Assembly (NCBI GenBank): GCA_021824575.1
Contig: JAKAKJ010000012.1
Span: forward strand, 1 to 62,679
DNA: 62,679 nt
DNA from: Chloroflexota bacterium
Lineage (GTDB): Bacteria; Chloroflexota; Anaerolineae; Anaerolineales; Villigracilaceae
Direction: 5' to 3'
Of this stretch, positions 45,582 to 53,999 are shown one piece after another. The translations under genes were made by a program, and so were the position numbers. Position 1 is the first letter of the stretch. Each line of letters starts with the position of its first letter. A model generated the notes under the pieces. It did no database searches, had not been told where the DNA came from, and worked only from the letters and a program-made list of their open reading frames with translations.

Positions 45582-46316
45582 ATGACAAACCGGGATATGC
45601 AAAAAGCCGCGCTGTGCGGCGAACCATCATACGTTTGGCGCGCCGGCCAACAGCGCCGACTCGAAATGATCGTCCGTGCTGCGGGCGATCGCATTCAGGG
45701 CAATATTCTTGAAAATGGATGCGGCGTGGGAATGTACGTTGAGCATCTCGCGCCATTCGGCGGGAAAATTTTTGGATTGGAATTCGATTTTGAACGCGCA
45801 TCCGAAGCCGGGAAGAATTCCCCGCGCGTCTTCAACGCCGCCGGTGAATTTATCCCGCTTCCTTCCGGGACGATTGATTTGATTCTGAGTCACGAGGTGA
45901 TCGAACACGTCCAGAGCGACCGCGCCGCCATCTGCGAGATGGTTCGTGTCATGAAACCCGGTGGACGAATCGTTTTGTTCTGCCCGAATCGCGGCTATCC
46001 ATTTGAAACGCACGGCATTTATTGGAAAGACAAATATTATTTTGGCAATAAACTTTTCGTGAACTACCTGCCGCGCGTTTGGCGCGACAAACTTGCCCCG
46101 CACGTGCGGGTTTATTCCAAACGCGACTTGCAAAAATTATTTAACGACTTGCCGGTGAAATTCATCGAACGCACAATCATCTTCGGCGCATATGACAACA
46201 TCATTGCCCGCTTTGGCGCGTTTGGAAAAGTCTTGCGCGGCATATTACAGTTTTCAGAAAAAACACCGTTGAAGGTTTTGGGGCTGTCTCACTTTTGGGT
46301 GATCGAAAAACAATAA
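45582..46316 (+). CDS. SAM-dependent methyltransferase (type 11)
   Basis: 244 residues: ILENGCGVGMYVEHLAPFGG near 46 is motif I (Asn in place of the usual Asp at the start), GLEFDFERA motif II, LILSHEVIEHVQSDRAAI motif post-II and VMKPGGRIVLFCPN motif III. The class is common in glycan and lipid clusters. Its leaderless-type promoter and lone plus-strand position suggest separate expression. It is convergent with another methyltransferase gene, ending 4 bases from it. Confidence 0.87.
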   Translation: MTNRDMQKAALCGEPSYVWRAGQQRRLEMIVRAAGDRIQGNILENGCGVGMYVEHLAPFGGKIFGLEFDFERASEAGKNSPRVFNAAGEFIPLPSGTIDLILSHEVIEHVQSDRAAICEMVRVMKPGGRIVLFCPNRGYPFETHGIYWKDKYYFGNKLFVNYLPRVWRDKLAPHVRVYSKRDLQKLFNDLPVKFIERTIIFGAYDNIIARFGAFGKVLRGILQFSEKTPLKVLGLSHFWVIEKQ

Positions 46317-46320
46317 CGAA

Positions 46321-47262
46321 TTATTTCATCGATTCGCGAAAATCATAAACCCCATCTTTGACTGCCCACCTGTGTTTGCAATTGGAACATTCAAGGTAAT
46401 CAGTTTTATCTTCCAGCGGAGCGTGTCCACATTCGGGGCATTTGAAGATGGAGAGTGGATCATGGATCATGGATGAAGATGCGTTCATCGCTGGCTGCTG
46501 TCCACTAGCCACTGCTTTTACAAACACTGACGGGGTTAATTGGAAGAACATTCCCGTCCATTGAAAGATGGAATCGAAGAAAACCAATATTGATACCGGA
46601 ACGACTCGCTTCAAGAAGCCAATGCGGAAATGGGAGACCGTTAACATTTTTTGGATTTTAAAATCCAATTGATTCAACCAATTCCGAACGGCCTTTGGGT
46701 GAAAATCAAAATTGAGTTTGACGAATTCCACCGGCTCCAGCGTAAACGGGCTCCATAATTGCCGTCTAAGCCAATAACGCAAAATGGATTTGAGGTTCAG
46801 TTTGTTGGCAAATTCCAAAATAAATGTTCCGCCGGGTTGAAGCACATTTTTAACTTGTCCAAGTGCTTTTGGTGCGTCCGCCATGTGATGAAGAGTCCGA
46901 ATCATCGTGGCCGCGTCGAACAAGTCATCCACAAAAGGCAAACGATAAGCATCCGCCGCGACATAAATATATTTGTCTGATTTGCCAAGTCGGGCCTGCG
47001 CTTGTTCCAATTGTGTATGCGAATAATCCAAAAGCACGATGCGATCAAAACCGACGTAACGCGGCGTATTGCGTCCCGCGCCCGCGCCGAGTTCCAGCAG
47101 GAGTCGTCCGCTTTCCCTGGCACCACCCGCCAGGGCAGGTGTGGGAAGCAAACGTTTCAACGCAATGGCTTCGACGCGATCTTCGTATTCGCGTCCGCCT
47201 TTGTCCCAAAACGAGGATTGATAATCGGAACCTTCGTAATTACAAACCGGGGGATTGGTCAT
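46321..47262 (-). CDS. SAM methyltransferase with C-terminal zinc-ribbon (Trm112-like)
   Basis: About 313 residues. Core: LLLELGAGAGRNTPRYVGF motif I, VLLDYSHTQL motif II, ATMIRTLHHMADAPK and VLQPGGTFILEFAN. The C-terminus carries a Trm112-like ribbon (FKCPECGHAPLED, then LECSNCKHRW). The start is set at the ATG at 47260-47262; an earlier in-frame GTG lies inside the 29-base palindrome and is unlikely. Downstream of ugd on the same strand. Confidence 0.82.
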   Translation of the reverse strand: MTNPPVCNYEGSDYQSSFWDKGGREYEDRVEAIALKRLLPTPALAGGARESGRLLLELGAGAGRNTPRYVGFDRIVLLDYSHTQLEQAQARLGKSDKYIYVAADAYRLPFVDDLFDAATMIRTLHHMADAPKALGQVKNVLQPGGTFILEFANKLNLKSILRYWLRRQLWSPFTLEPVEFVKLNFDFHPKAVRNWLNQLDFKIQKMLTVSHFRIGFLKRVVPVSILVFFDSIFQWTGMFFQLTPSVFVKAVASGQQPAMNASSSMIHDPLSIFKCPECGHAPLEDKTDYLECSNCKHRWAVKDGVYDFRESMK

Positions 47263-47273
47263 AAATTTATAAA

Positions 47274-47302
47274 GTAGGGGCACAGCGGCGCTGTGCCCCT
47301 AC
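47274..47302. repeat. 29-base palindrome, copy 2
   Basis: GTAGGGGCACAGCG, one base, CGCTGTGCCCCTAC, as at 35654-35682 but with G in the centre. Flanking AAA and TTT extend the stem to 17 pairs. It separates ugd from the methyltransferase gene and would end or attenuate the ugd transcript. Confidence 0.9.
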
Positions 47303-47321
47303 TTTTATTTTCTTTACACCG

Positions 47322-48629
47322 TTACTTTCCGTTGAAGCCGCGCCCGATGGCTTGATACACAAAACCTTTTTCTTTCATCAAATGCGGATCATAAATATTG
47401 CGGCCATCGAAAACAACCGGATTCCTGAGCAATGATTTAAGTTGATCGAGATCAAGCTGCTTGAACTCATTCCATTCGGTAACGATCATCACACCATCGC
47501 AGCCCTTCGCCATCTCGTACGGATCATCGAACATTTCAATGGCAGGCAAAATCGGACGCGCCACTTCCATCGCCACCGGGTCATACGCGCGGACTTTTGC
47601 GCCGGCTTTCGTCAAATGTTCCACAATTTCAATGGATGGCGCTTCGCGCATATCGTCCGTGTTCGGCTTGAAGGCCAGGCCAAACAATCCAATCGTCTTG
47701 CCTTTCAGCCCGCCAACCATTTCGCCGATGCGCTTGACTGCATCCGTGCGGCGATCATAATTTACACCTGTGACCGCGTCCAAAATGTGCGGATCGAGTC
47801 CCCTCTCCTTTGCCATATACGCCAGCGCCTTGACATCCTTCGGGAAGCACGAGCCGCCCCAGCCAAGTCCCGCATCGAGGAAGTGACGACCAATGCGCGC
47901 GTCATATCCCATGCCTGCCGCGACTTCTTTTATGTCCGCGCCGACTTTTTCGCACAAGTCAGCCAGTTCGTTCATGAAAGAAATCTTCGTGGCAAGGAAC
48001 GCGTTCGACGCGTACTTGATCATTTCCGCGGTTCGCAAATCGGTGATGACGATGGGCGCGCGCAAAGGCAGGTGCAATTGAGCCACTTTCTCCGCGGCTT
48101 CATGGTGCAAAGAACCGATCACCGTTCGATGCGGACTCATGAAATCACCGATGGCCGAACCTTCGCGCAAAAACTCCGGACACGAGACAACCGAAAACGA
48201 AATCTCTTTCGGCTGGGCACCTTTCACAATATCGGCGACCCAGTCCCCGGTCCCGATCGGAACCGTGGACTTGTTGATAATGATGAGCGGTTCCTTCATG
48301 TTCTCCGCAATGGACTTGGCCGCGGATGCCACGTATTGCAAATCCGCTTCGCCGTTGACGCCCGATGGAGTCCCAACGGCAATGAAAGCAAATTCCGTTC
48401 CGTTCAACGCTTCGGCATACGAAGTGGTAAATGCAAGCCGTCCTGCCTTGACATTGCGCTTGACCAGTTCATCGAGTCCCGGCTCATAAATGGGCATGAC
48501 GCCTTTTTTCAAATTCTCGATGCGCTTTTCGTTGACATCCAGCGCAATGACCTTGTTGCCAAGATCGGCGAAACATGCGCCAGTCACCAGTCCCACGTAT
48601 CCAACGCCGACCACACAAATTTGTTTCAT
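47322..48629 (-). CDS. ugd: UDP-glucose 6-dehydrogenase
   Basis: 435 residues. NAD site [42 protein letters not shown]-type [18 protein letters not shown], active-site [14 protein letters not shown] with catalytic Cys near 265, and the C-terminal ATP-like [18 protein letters not shown]. It oxidises UDP-glucose to UDP-glucuronate with NAD, a precursor for acidic surface glycans. RBS AAGGAA. It supports the glycan genes elsewhere in the window. Confidence 0.96.
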   Translation of the reverse strand: MKQICVVGVGYVGLVTGACFADLGNKVIALDVNEKRIENLKKGVMPIYEPGLDELVKRNVKAGRLAFTTSYAEALNGTEFAFIAVGTPSGVNGEADLQYVASAAKSIAENMKEPLIIINKSTVPIGTGDWVADIVKGAQPKEISFSVVSCPEFLREGSAIGDFMSPHRTVIGSLHHEAAEKVAQLHLPLRAPIVITDLRTAEMIKYASNAFLATKISFMNELADLCEKVGADIKEVAAGMGYDARIGRHFLDAGLGWGGSCFPKDVKALAYMAKERGLDPHILDAVTGVNYDRRTDAVKRIGEMVGGLKGKTIGLFGLAFKPNTDDMREAPSIEIVEHLTKAGAKVRAYDPVAMEVARPILPAIEMFDDPYEMAKGCDGVMIVTEWNEFKQLDLDQLKSLLRNPVVFDGRNIYDPHLMKEKGFVYQAIGRGFNGK

Positions 48630-48668
48630 GTTCGATTTCCTTTTTATGAAGATTTGGCGGGCCGCGCA

Positions 48669-49079
48669 TCACAAATGCGAGCCGCCTGTTGATTCCTGTC
48701 TGCCTTGTTTCCTCGCCAGAATTTCCGCAACAGTTTCCTCGAAAAGGGAAATGTTGATGGGCTTCGAAAGATAACCGTCACAACCCACATCGAGAGCGCG
48801 CTTGCGATCGCCCGGCAGTGTATGTGCGGTGAGCGCCACGATGGGAATATTCCCCGTTTCGGGGTCAGACTTGATTCGTTCCGTCGCGGTCCAGCCATCC
48901 ATTTCAGGCAGTGAAAGGTCCATGATAATCAAATCGGGATGGTTCGCCTTCGCCATGTCAATGCCCTCGCGCCCGCTGCGCGCCCATAACGCGCCATGAC
49001 CAGCGCGCTCCAATAGGAAGCGGACCAACTCATAATTGTCAATGTTATCTTCGACGACCAGCACGCTTAATTTTTCCAT
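48669..49079 (-). CDS. single-domain response regulator (receiver only)
   Basis: 136 residues: receiver with DN pair at 11-12, phospho-Asp54 in LIIMDLSLPEMDG, switch Thr in VALTAHTL and Lys in LSKPINI. The VEDNxxN pattern is that of receivers paired with hybrid kinases. 40 bases upstream of ugd on the same strand, so it may be co-transcribed. No kinase is adjacent. Confidence 0.92.
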   Translation of the reverse strand: MEKLSVLVVEDNIDNYELVRFLLERAGHGALWARSGREGIDMAKANHPDLIIMDLSLPEMDGWTATERIKSDPETGNIPIVALTAHTLPGDRKRALDVGCDGYLSKPINISLFEETVAEILARKQGRQESTGGSHL

Positions 49080-49134
49080 ACAACTCCCGAACTATTCAAT
49101 GATACTACGGCTTACTCTGACGGGCAACTTCTGG

Positions 49135-49140
49135 TATATT
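49135..49140 (+). promoter_or_regulatory. TATATT box 6 bases before a GT4 start
   Basis: TATATT lies 6 bases before the ATG at 49147, with a TTACTC -35-like element 17 bases further upstream. No ribosome binding site, so a leaderless start is likely. Confidence 0.5.
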
Positions 49141-49146
49141 GACGCC

Positions 49147-50322
49147 ATGCGATTGCTTTTCGTAGCCGACGGGCGTTCACCCATCGCACAAAATTGGATT
49201 CGATATTTTTCCGAACGCGTGGTAGGACAAGAACCTACCATCCGCGACGAAGTTTATCTTGCGTCCACATTTAATTGTTCTGTGGATTTCCCGCTTAAGG
49301 AACTGGAAATCACGCCCGTGGCCTTCAGCGGGACAAGGAAATCGAATCAGCATCCCGGAACCGCTGCATCCCGGACTTTAGGTTTACGCACCGCAATCCG
49401 ACATTTCCTCGGCCCGCTGACAATTCGACGCGCCTCCCAACAATTGCGCGGTTTCATCGAACGCGTCAAACCTGATTTAGTCCACGCCATGCGGATCCCC
49501 TACGAAGGCATGTTGGCCGCGGACGCCTACTCTGGCACACCATTGATCGTCTCGATTTGGGGAAATGATTTTACGCTCCACGCAGCCTCCAATTCAATGA
49601 TGGGACATTACACACGTTGGACGATGAAAGTCGCCGACGGTTTGCACGCCGATTGCCAGCGCGATATTCGACTCGGCAAGCAATGGGGCTTTGAACCGTC
49701 GCGTCCAACGCTGGTCGCACCCGGCAATGGCGGCATCAAGACAGATGTTTTTTATCCGCCGTCGAAGCTGGTGGATGAACCGGTCATCATCAATCCGCGC
49801 GGCTTCCGCAATTATGTTCGCAACGATGTTTTCTTTCAGGCAATTCCAATCGTCCTGCAAAAATACCCAAGCGCAAAATTCATTTGCGCTTCGATGGCTG
49901 GCGAAGCTCAAGCCTTGAAATGGATTCAACAGTTGAACATCGGTCACGCGGTTGAATTATTGCCGCCTCTTCCCCATCCGCAAATGGCCGATGTTTTCCG
50001 CCGCGCGCAAATTCTTGTTTCACCAAGCGTTCATGATGGCACACCGAATTCCCTGCTCGAAGGCATGGCATGTGGATGCTTTCCAGTTGTTGGAAATTTG
50101 GATTCGATTCGCGAATGGGTTACCGATAAAAAAAATGGATTGCTCACCGACGCAACCAATCCCAGAAGTTTGGCCGATGCCATTCTTGAAGCATTGGAAA
50201 ACAAAAACCTGCGGGAGCAAGCCGCAGGCCTGAATAACGAAATCATCCAAACGCGCGCAGAGTACACGCGCACGATGAAGCAAGTTGAAAACTTTTATCA
50301 AAACGTAAAACGCAAAAGCTGA
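49147..50322 (+). CDS. glycosyltransferase family 4
   Basis: About 392 residues, GT-B fold: MRLLFVADGRSPIAQNW, KPDLVHAMRIPYEGM, VSIWGNDFTLHA, and C-terminal motif SVHDGTPNSLLEGMACGCFPVVGN with the two acidic donor-site positions. Resembles GT4 enzymes of surface glycan synthesis. Start chosen at MRLLF because it is the canonical GT4 opening and follows a -10 box directly; a longer in-frame reading enters the divergent receiver gene. Convergent with the YtxH gene. Confidence 0.88.
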   Translation: MRLLFVADGRSPIAQNWIRYFSERVVGQEPTIRDEVYLASTFNCSVDFPLKELEITPVAFSGTRKSNQHPGTAASRTLGLRTAIRHFLGPLTIRRASQQLRGFIERVKPDLVHAMRIPYEGMLAADAYSGTPLIVSIWGNDFTLHAASNSMMGHYTRWTMKVADGLHADCQRDIRLGKQWGFEPSRPTLVAPGNGGIKTDVFYPPSKLVDEPVIINPRGFRNYVRNDVFFQAIPIVLQKYPSAKFICASMAGEAQALKWIQQLNIGHAVELLPPLPHPQMADVFRRAQILVSPSVHDGTPNSLLEGMACGCFPVVGNLDSIREWVTDKKNGLLTDATNPRSLADAILEALENKNLREQAAGLNNEIIQTRAEYTRTMKQVENFYQNVKRKS

Positions 50323-50341
50323 TCTCGTTTTATGTTTTGCT

Positions 50342-50560
50342 CTAACTGGTACGCGGCGCTTTCAATGATTCAAAACGATTCGTCAATTCAATCCGCCGCG
50401 TTTCCGCTGCGTGACGGACATCCGCAACCAAGCCATCACCGCGAGCGCGGAGTTCGTTGCGAAGTTTCTCTCCCGATTCCGGCGCAAGCAAAAGCGCCAC
50501 CGTCGAGCCGACCAGCGCCCCAACCACGATCCCGATCAAAAAGCCAGTGATCCGCCGCAT
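50342..50560 (-). CDS. YtxH-domain protein
   Basis: 72 residues. One hydrophobic N-terminal segment (GFLIGIVVGALVGSTVALLLAP) followed by the SGEKLRNELRARG stretch and charged helix: the YtxH pattern of small gas-vesicle-like or stress-linked membrane proteins. AAGGAG lies before the ATG. Function unknown. Confidence 0.8.
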   Translation of the reverse strand: MRRITGFLIGIVVGALVGSTVALLLAPESGEKLRNELRARGDGLVADVRHAAETRRIELTNRFESLKAPRTS

Positions 50561-50574
50561 GACATTCTCCTTAA

Positions 50575-50659
50575 TTCACCACAGAGACACTGAGAACACG
50601 AAGTTTTTTTCTTTGTGACACAAAGAAAATCTCTGTGACCTTTGTGCCTTTGTGGTGAA
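50575..50659. repeat. palindromic intergenic element upstream of panB
   Basis: TTCACCACA at the left and TGTGGTGAA at the right pair, with AGAGAC and CTTTGTG tracts pairing inside. It stands between the YtxH gene and panB, so it may overlap the panB promoter region. Similar in style to the element at 33435-33504. Confidence 0.6.
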
Positions 50660-50821
50660 GATTCCTCTTATAAAATTATTATAGGCGAAAAAACAGATTT
50701 GTGGAATAATAAACACAGCCGCGTATATCGAAAGAAGAATGCGACGGCGAATCTTATCCGTAAAAACGCGGGCGCAATCAGGGGAAGACGCCAGCGGACT
50801 CTACCACTCCTGGAGGGTACC

Positions 50822-51721
50822 ATGTCAACTATCGCTCCCGTTTTAACTGCTGCAACTGTCAGCACAGCCGCACCACAGCGCAAGAAGGTGACGATAACCG
50901 CGTTTCGGCAAAAGAAGGAACGCGGCGAACCGATCACCATGTTGACCGCGTATGACTATCCCACCGCGCTGGCCGAGGATCAGGCCGGGATCGATTCGAT
51001 TCTTGTCGGCGATTCGCTTGGGATGGTTGTGCTTGGATATCAGACCACGTTGCCGGTCACGATGGACGATATGCTTCATCACAGCAAAGCTGTGGCGCGC
51101 GGTGCGAAGTCCGCGCTGCTGATCGGCGACATGCCATTCATGTCGTATCAAGTCTCGACCGAGGAAGCGGTTCGCAATGCCGGACGATTCTTGCAGGAAG
51201 CCGGCATGGACGCGGTCAAGCTCGAAGGCGGACGCGAACGCGTCGACGCCATCCGTGCCATTGTCAGCGCAGGGATCCCCGTGATGGGACACCTCGGCCT
51301 CACGCCACAATCCATCAATCAGCTTGGCGGATTCCGCACGCAAGGCAAAACAGCGACTGCCGCGAAGCGATTGATCGAAGACGCGCTTCTGCTCGAAGAA
51401 GCCGGCTGTTTCAGCATTGTGCTTGAATCAGTTCCGGCGCGGTTAGCACAATTGATTTCGAAGAAACTTTCGATACCGACCATCGGCATCGGTGCGGGCG
51501 TCGGCTGTGATGGACAAGTGCTCGTCACACATGACCTGCTCGGGTTGTTCGACCGCTTCACGCCGAAGTTCGTCAAGAAATATGCGGACTTCCATGCCGA
51601 GATGCAGCGCGCATTTGGCGAATACATCTCTGATGTGCAAAACCGCTCATTCCCCGCACTCGAACATTCCGTCGAGATGGACGAAAAAGAGTGGCAGGCA
51701 CTGCAAACGGAAATCGGCTAA
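50822..51721 (+). CDS. panB: 3-methyl-2-oxobutanoate hydroxymethyltransferase
   Basis: About 299 residues: TMLTAYDYPTALAEDQAG, the VGDSLGMVVLGY metal site, GDMPFMSYQ, AVKLEGG, GHLGLTPQS and GIGAGVGCDGQVLVTHDLLG. It adds a hydroxymethyl group from methylenetetrahydrofolate to 2-ketoisovalerate, the first step to pantothenate. GGAGGG lies 7 bases before the ATG. The reductase for the next step follows after a dispersed repeat. Confidence 0.95.
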   Translation: MSTIAPVLTAATVSTAAPQRKKVTITAFRQKKERGEPITMLTAYDYPTALAEDQAGIDSILVGDSLGMVVLGYQTTLPVTMDDMLHHSKAVARGAKSALLIGDMPFMSYQVSTEEAVRNAGRFLQEAGMDAVKLEGGRERVDAIRAIVSAGIPVMGHLGLTPQSINQLGGFRTQGKTATAAKRLIEDALLLEEAGCFSIVLESVPARLAQLISKKLSIPTIGIGAGVGCDGQVLVTHDLLGLFDRFTPKFVKKYADFHAEMQRAFGEYISDVQNRSFPALEHSVEMDEKEWQALQTEIG

Positions 51722-51733
51722 ACAAATAGATTT

Positions 51734-51859
51734 TGCTGCGAGTGGTGCCGGTGGTTGAGCAGCGTTCCTTGCATACCGAAACCAAGGCGACGCAAAGCAA
51801 TCTCATGATCCTCTACGAGGAGATTGCTTCGTCGGGAAAATCACCCTCCTCGCAACGAC
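51734..51859. repeat. dispersed inverted-repeat element, copy 4
   Basis: It starts TGCTGCGAG and ends CTCGCAACGAC, with internal GCAAAGCAATCTC and GGAGATTGCTTCG. Its last base is next to the ATG of the panE-like gene. Confidence 0.7.
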
Positions 51860-52801
51860 ATGAAATTTGAGTATGGTGTGAATACTGACATTCTCCTTGT
51901 TGGCACGGGCGCGCTTGCGACACTTTTCGCGGCGCGCCTGACTGCCAGCGGCCAGCGCGTCACGTTGCTCGGCACATGGAAAGATGGAATAGATGCCTTG
52001 TGCCAGGATGGTGCGCGGTTAGTGGGAGCGGATGGCTTCGAGCAAAATTATGCAGTCTACGCGACAGATAATCCTGCTGAATGCCGCGGCGCAAAGTACG
52101 CCATCGTTCTGGTGAAATCGTGGCAGACGGAACGCGCCGCGCATCAACTCACAGAATGTCTCGCCGAAGACGGACTCGCCATCACGCTTCAAAATGGAAT
52201 CGGCAACCGCGAAATATTAGCTGCGCAACTTGGTGAAAAACGCGTGGCGTTGGGCACGACAACTACTGGTGCAACCTTACTCGGGCCGGGACTGGTCAAA
52301 GCCGGGGGCGAAGGGATCATCTCCACCGAAGCGCACCCCGCTTCGGGTCCAGTGGAAGAAGCGCTGAGACTGGCAAAGTTCAATGTGGAAATCGTCGAGG
52401 ATGCGCGGTCGCTTGTATGGGGCAAACTCGTCATCAATGCCGCCATCAATCCATTGACCGCTTTATTGCGCGTGCCAAACGGCGAATTACTTGATCGTCC
52501 CGCGGCGCGCATTTTAATGTGCGCGTTGGCCGAAGAAGCCGCGGCAGTCGCGTCCGCGGAAAAAGTCAAATTGCCGTTCAGCGCTCCGGCAGCCGCGGCG
52601 GAAGATGTGGCCCGCAAAACGGCAGCCAACCATTCGTCCATGCTGCAGGACGTGACGCGCGGCGCGCCGACTGAGATTGACGCGATTTGCGGCGCGGTCA
52701 CGCGCGCGGGGAAACAACACCACATCCCGACGCCAGTCAATGAGGCGTGCTGGCAATTGGTTCAGGCAATGGTTCCAATTTCGGGAAATAACAGCCAATA
52801 A
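51860..52801 (+). CDS. panE: ketopantoate reductase
   Basis: About 313 residues: NADP site DILLVGTGALATLFAARL, then VKSWQT, LQNGIGNREIL, active Lys in VWGKLVINAAINPLTALL and the SSMLQDVTRGAPTEIDAICGA motif with the substrate-binding residues. It reduces 2-dehydropantoate to pantoate. The ATG touches the end of a dispersed repeat and has no ribosome binding site; a GTG six codons later is an alternative start. Same pathway as panB. Confidence 0.9.
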   Translation: MKFEYGVNTDILLVGTGALATLFAARLTASGQRVTLLGTWKDGIDALCQDGARLVGADGFEQNYAVYATDNPAECRGAKYAIVLVKSWQTERAAHQLTECLAEDGLAITLQNGIGNREILAAQLGEKRVALGTTTTGATLLGPGLVKAGGEGIISTEAHPASGPVEEALRLAKFNVEIVEDARSLVWGKLVINAAINPLTALLRVPNGELLDRPAARILMCALAEEAAAVASAEKVKLPFSAPAAAAEDVARKTAANHSSMLQDVTRGAPTEIDAICGAVTRAGKQHHIPTPVNEACWQLVQAMVPISGNNSQ

Positions 52802-52892
52802 GTGACATTCTTCTCGCGGGCTTCGTGCGTTTTAGGAGTGTTTCGGCCTCCGCTTGCATGGTAAGATTCAGGAAACTCCATTGGAGGTGTCC

Positions 52893-53792
52893 ATGCGAAA
52901 GTGGCTGGCTGTTTTATTTTTTATCGGGATGTTTGCGTTTCCACTCCCAGCAAACGCTCAGACCCAACCTGCCCTCACCCTGTCAAAACTCCAGGTGCAA
53001 TTGTGGCCCGAATACGACCAGCCCAGCATGCTGGTCATTTGCGATTTTCAACTGCCTGCGCCCACTGCACTGCCCATTACGGTTGACTTTCCAATTCCAA
53101 AAGATGCGAATTTGGTGGCGGTCGCATCACAAAGCGCGGACGGCAATCTGCTCAACGCAGATTATGCCGGACCAACCACCAGCGGCGACTGGCAGATCGT
53201 ATCCGTCAAAGTATCAACGCAGGCAACGTATCACATCGAATATTACGAGCCGATTGCAAAAGACGGGAACACGCGGCAATTCATGTATGTTTGGCCGGGA
53301 AATTATGCGACGGGCGATTTCAGCATGAACATCCGCATCCCGGTGGACACAACCACCATCACCACCGATCCGATCATGACATCTTCTCAAAGCTCGGATG
53401 GGACAAGTTATCTCACCAAGGATTTCGGCGCGCTGGCTGCCAGCCAGCAATTCACATTGAATGTCAACTACATCAAAACCTCGGACACCTTATCGGCGCA
53501 GCAGACGGTCAAACCATCCCAGCCGCTCGGGCCGAACACCGAAGGACGCGTGATGCTGAGCAATTATCTGCCGTATTTCCTCGGCGGAGTCGGCATCGTT
53601 TTGATCGCGGGCGGGCTGATTTATTTCTGGCAATCGAACCGCGGCAGGAAACCCGGCGACCGCAAACGCCATGTCAAAGCGGAGGATAAAGAAGCCGCGA
53701 GTGATATCTATTGCCATCAATGCGGGGCACGCGCCCACAGCAATGACCGCTTCTGCCGCGTATGCGGGACGAAATTGAGACTGGGTGAATAA
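52893..53792 (+). CDS. exported membrane protein with cytoplasmic zinc ribbon
   Basis: About 299 residues from an ATG with GGAGGT upstream. Signal peptide (MRKWLAVLFFIGMFAFPLPANA), exported beta-rich domain (about 25-225), one membrane segment at about 229-250 (FLGGVGIVLIAGGLIYFW), a basic stretch and a zinc ribbon CHQCGARAHSNDRFCRVCG. The topology places the ribbon inside the cell. It may be an envelope sensor or assembly factor. Function not known. It is 90 bases after panE on the same strand. Confidence 0.75.
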   Translation: MRKWLAVLFFIGMFAFPLPANAQTQPALTLSKLQVQLWPEYDQPSMLVICDFQLPAPTALPITVDFPIPKDANLVAVASQSADGNLLNADYAGPTTSGDWQIVSVKVSTQATYHIEYYEPIAKDGNTRQFMYVWPGNYATGDFSMNIRIPVDTTTITTDPIMTSSQSSDGTSYLTKDFGALAASQQFTLNVNYIKTSDTLSAQQTVKPSQPLGPNTEGRVMLSNYLPYFLGGVGIVLIAGGLIYFWQSNRGRKPGDRKRHVKAEDKEAASDIYCHQCGARAHSNDRFCRVCGTKLRLGE

Positions 53793-53999
53793 AAGACTTG
53801 AACACGAAGGTCACTATTCCGGTTAATATGAATTGCCTGGCAACTAACTTCTGCTTCAACCGCCGAGGACGCCGCCGGGAGCATGACCTTGTAAACCAAT
53901 CAAGGTTAACCCGAATCAGAGACTCAAAGAAAACTTTTTGCCTTCGCATCTTTTGTATTTGATGTTTTTACGGGAGCGGCAAAAGAAAGGAGCGGGGCG
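53793..53999. other. intergenic region before the NarL-type pair
   Basis: About 200 bases with no gene or strong hairpin. It must hold the promoter of the kinase gene, and AGGAG lies just before its GTG start. Confidence 0.4.

Noticed and set aside
47442-48692. A 416-codon open frame on the plus strand opposite ugd
   Set aside because: Antisense to the well-defined UDP-glucose dehydrogenase gene and without any family signature.
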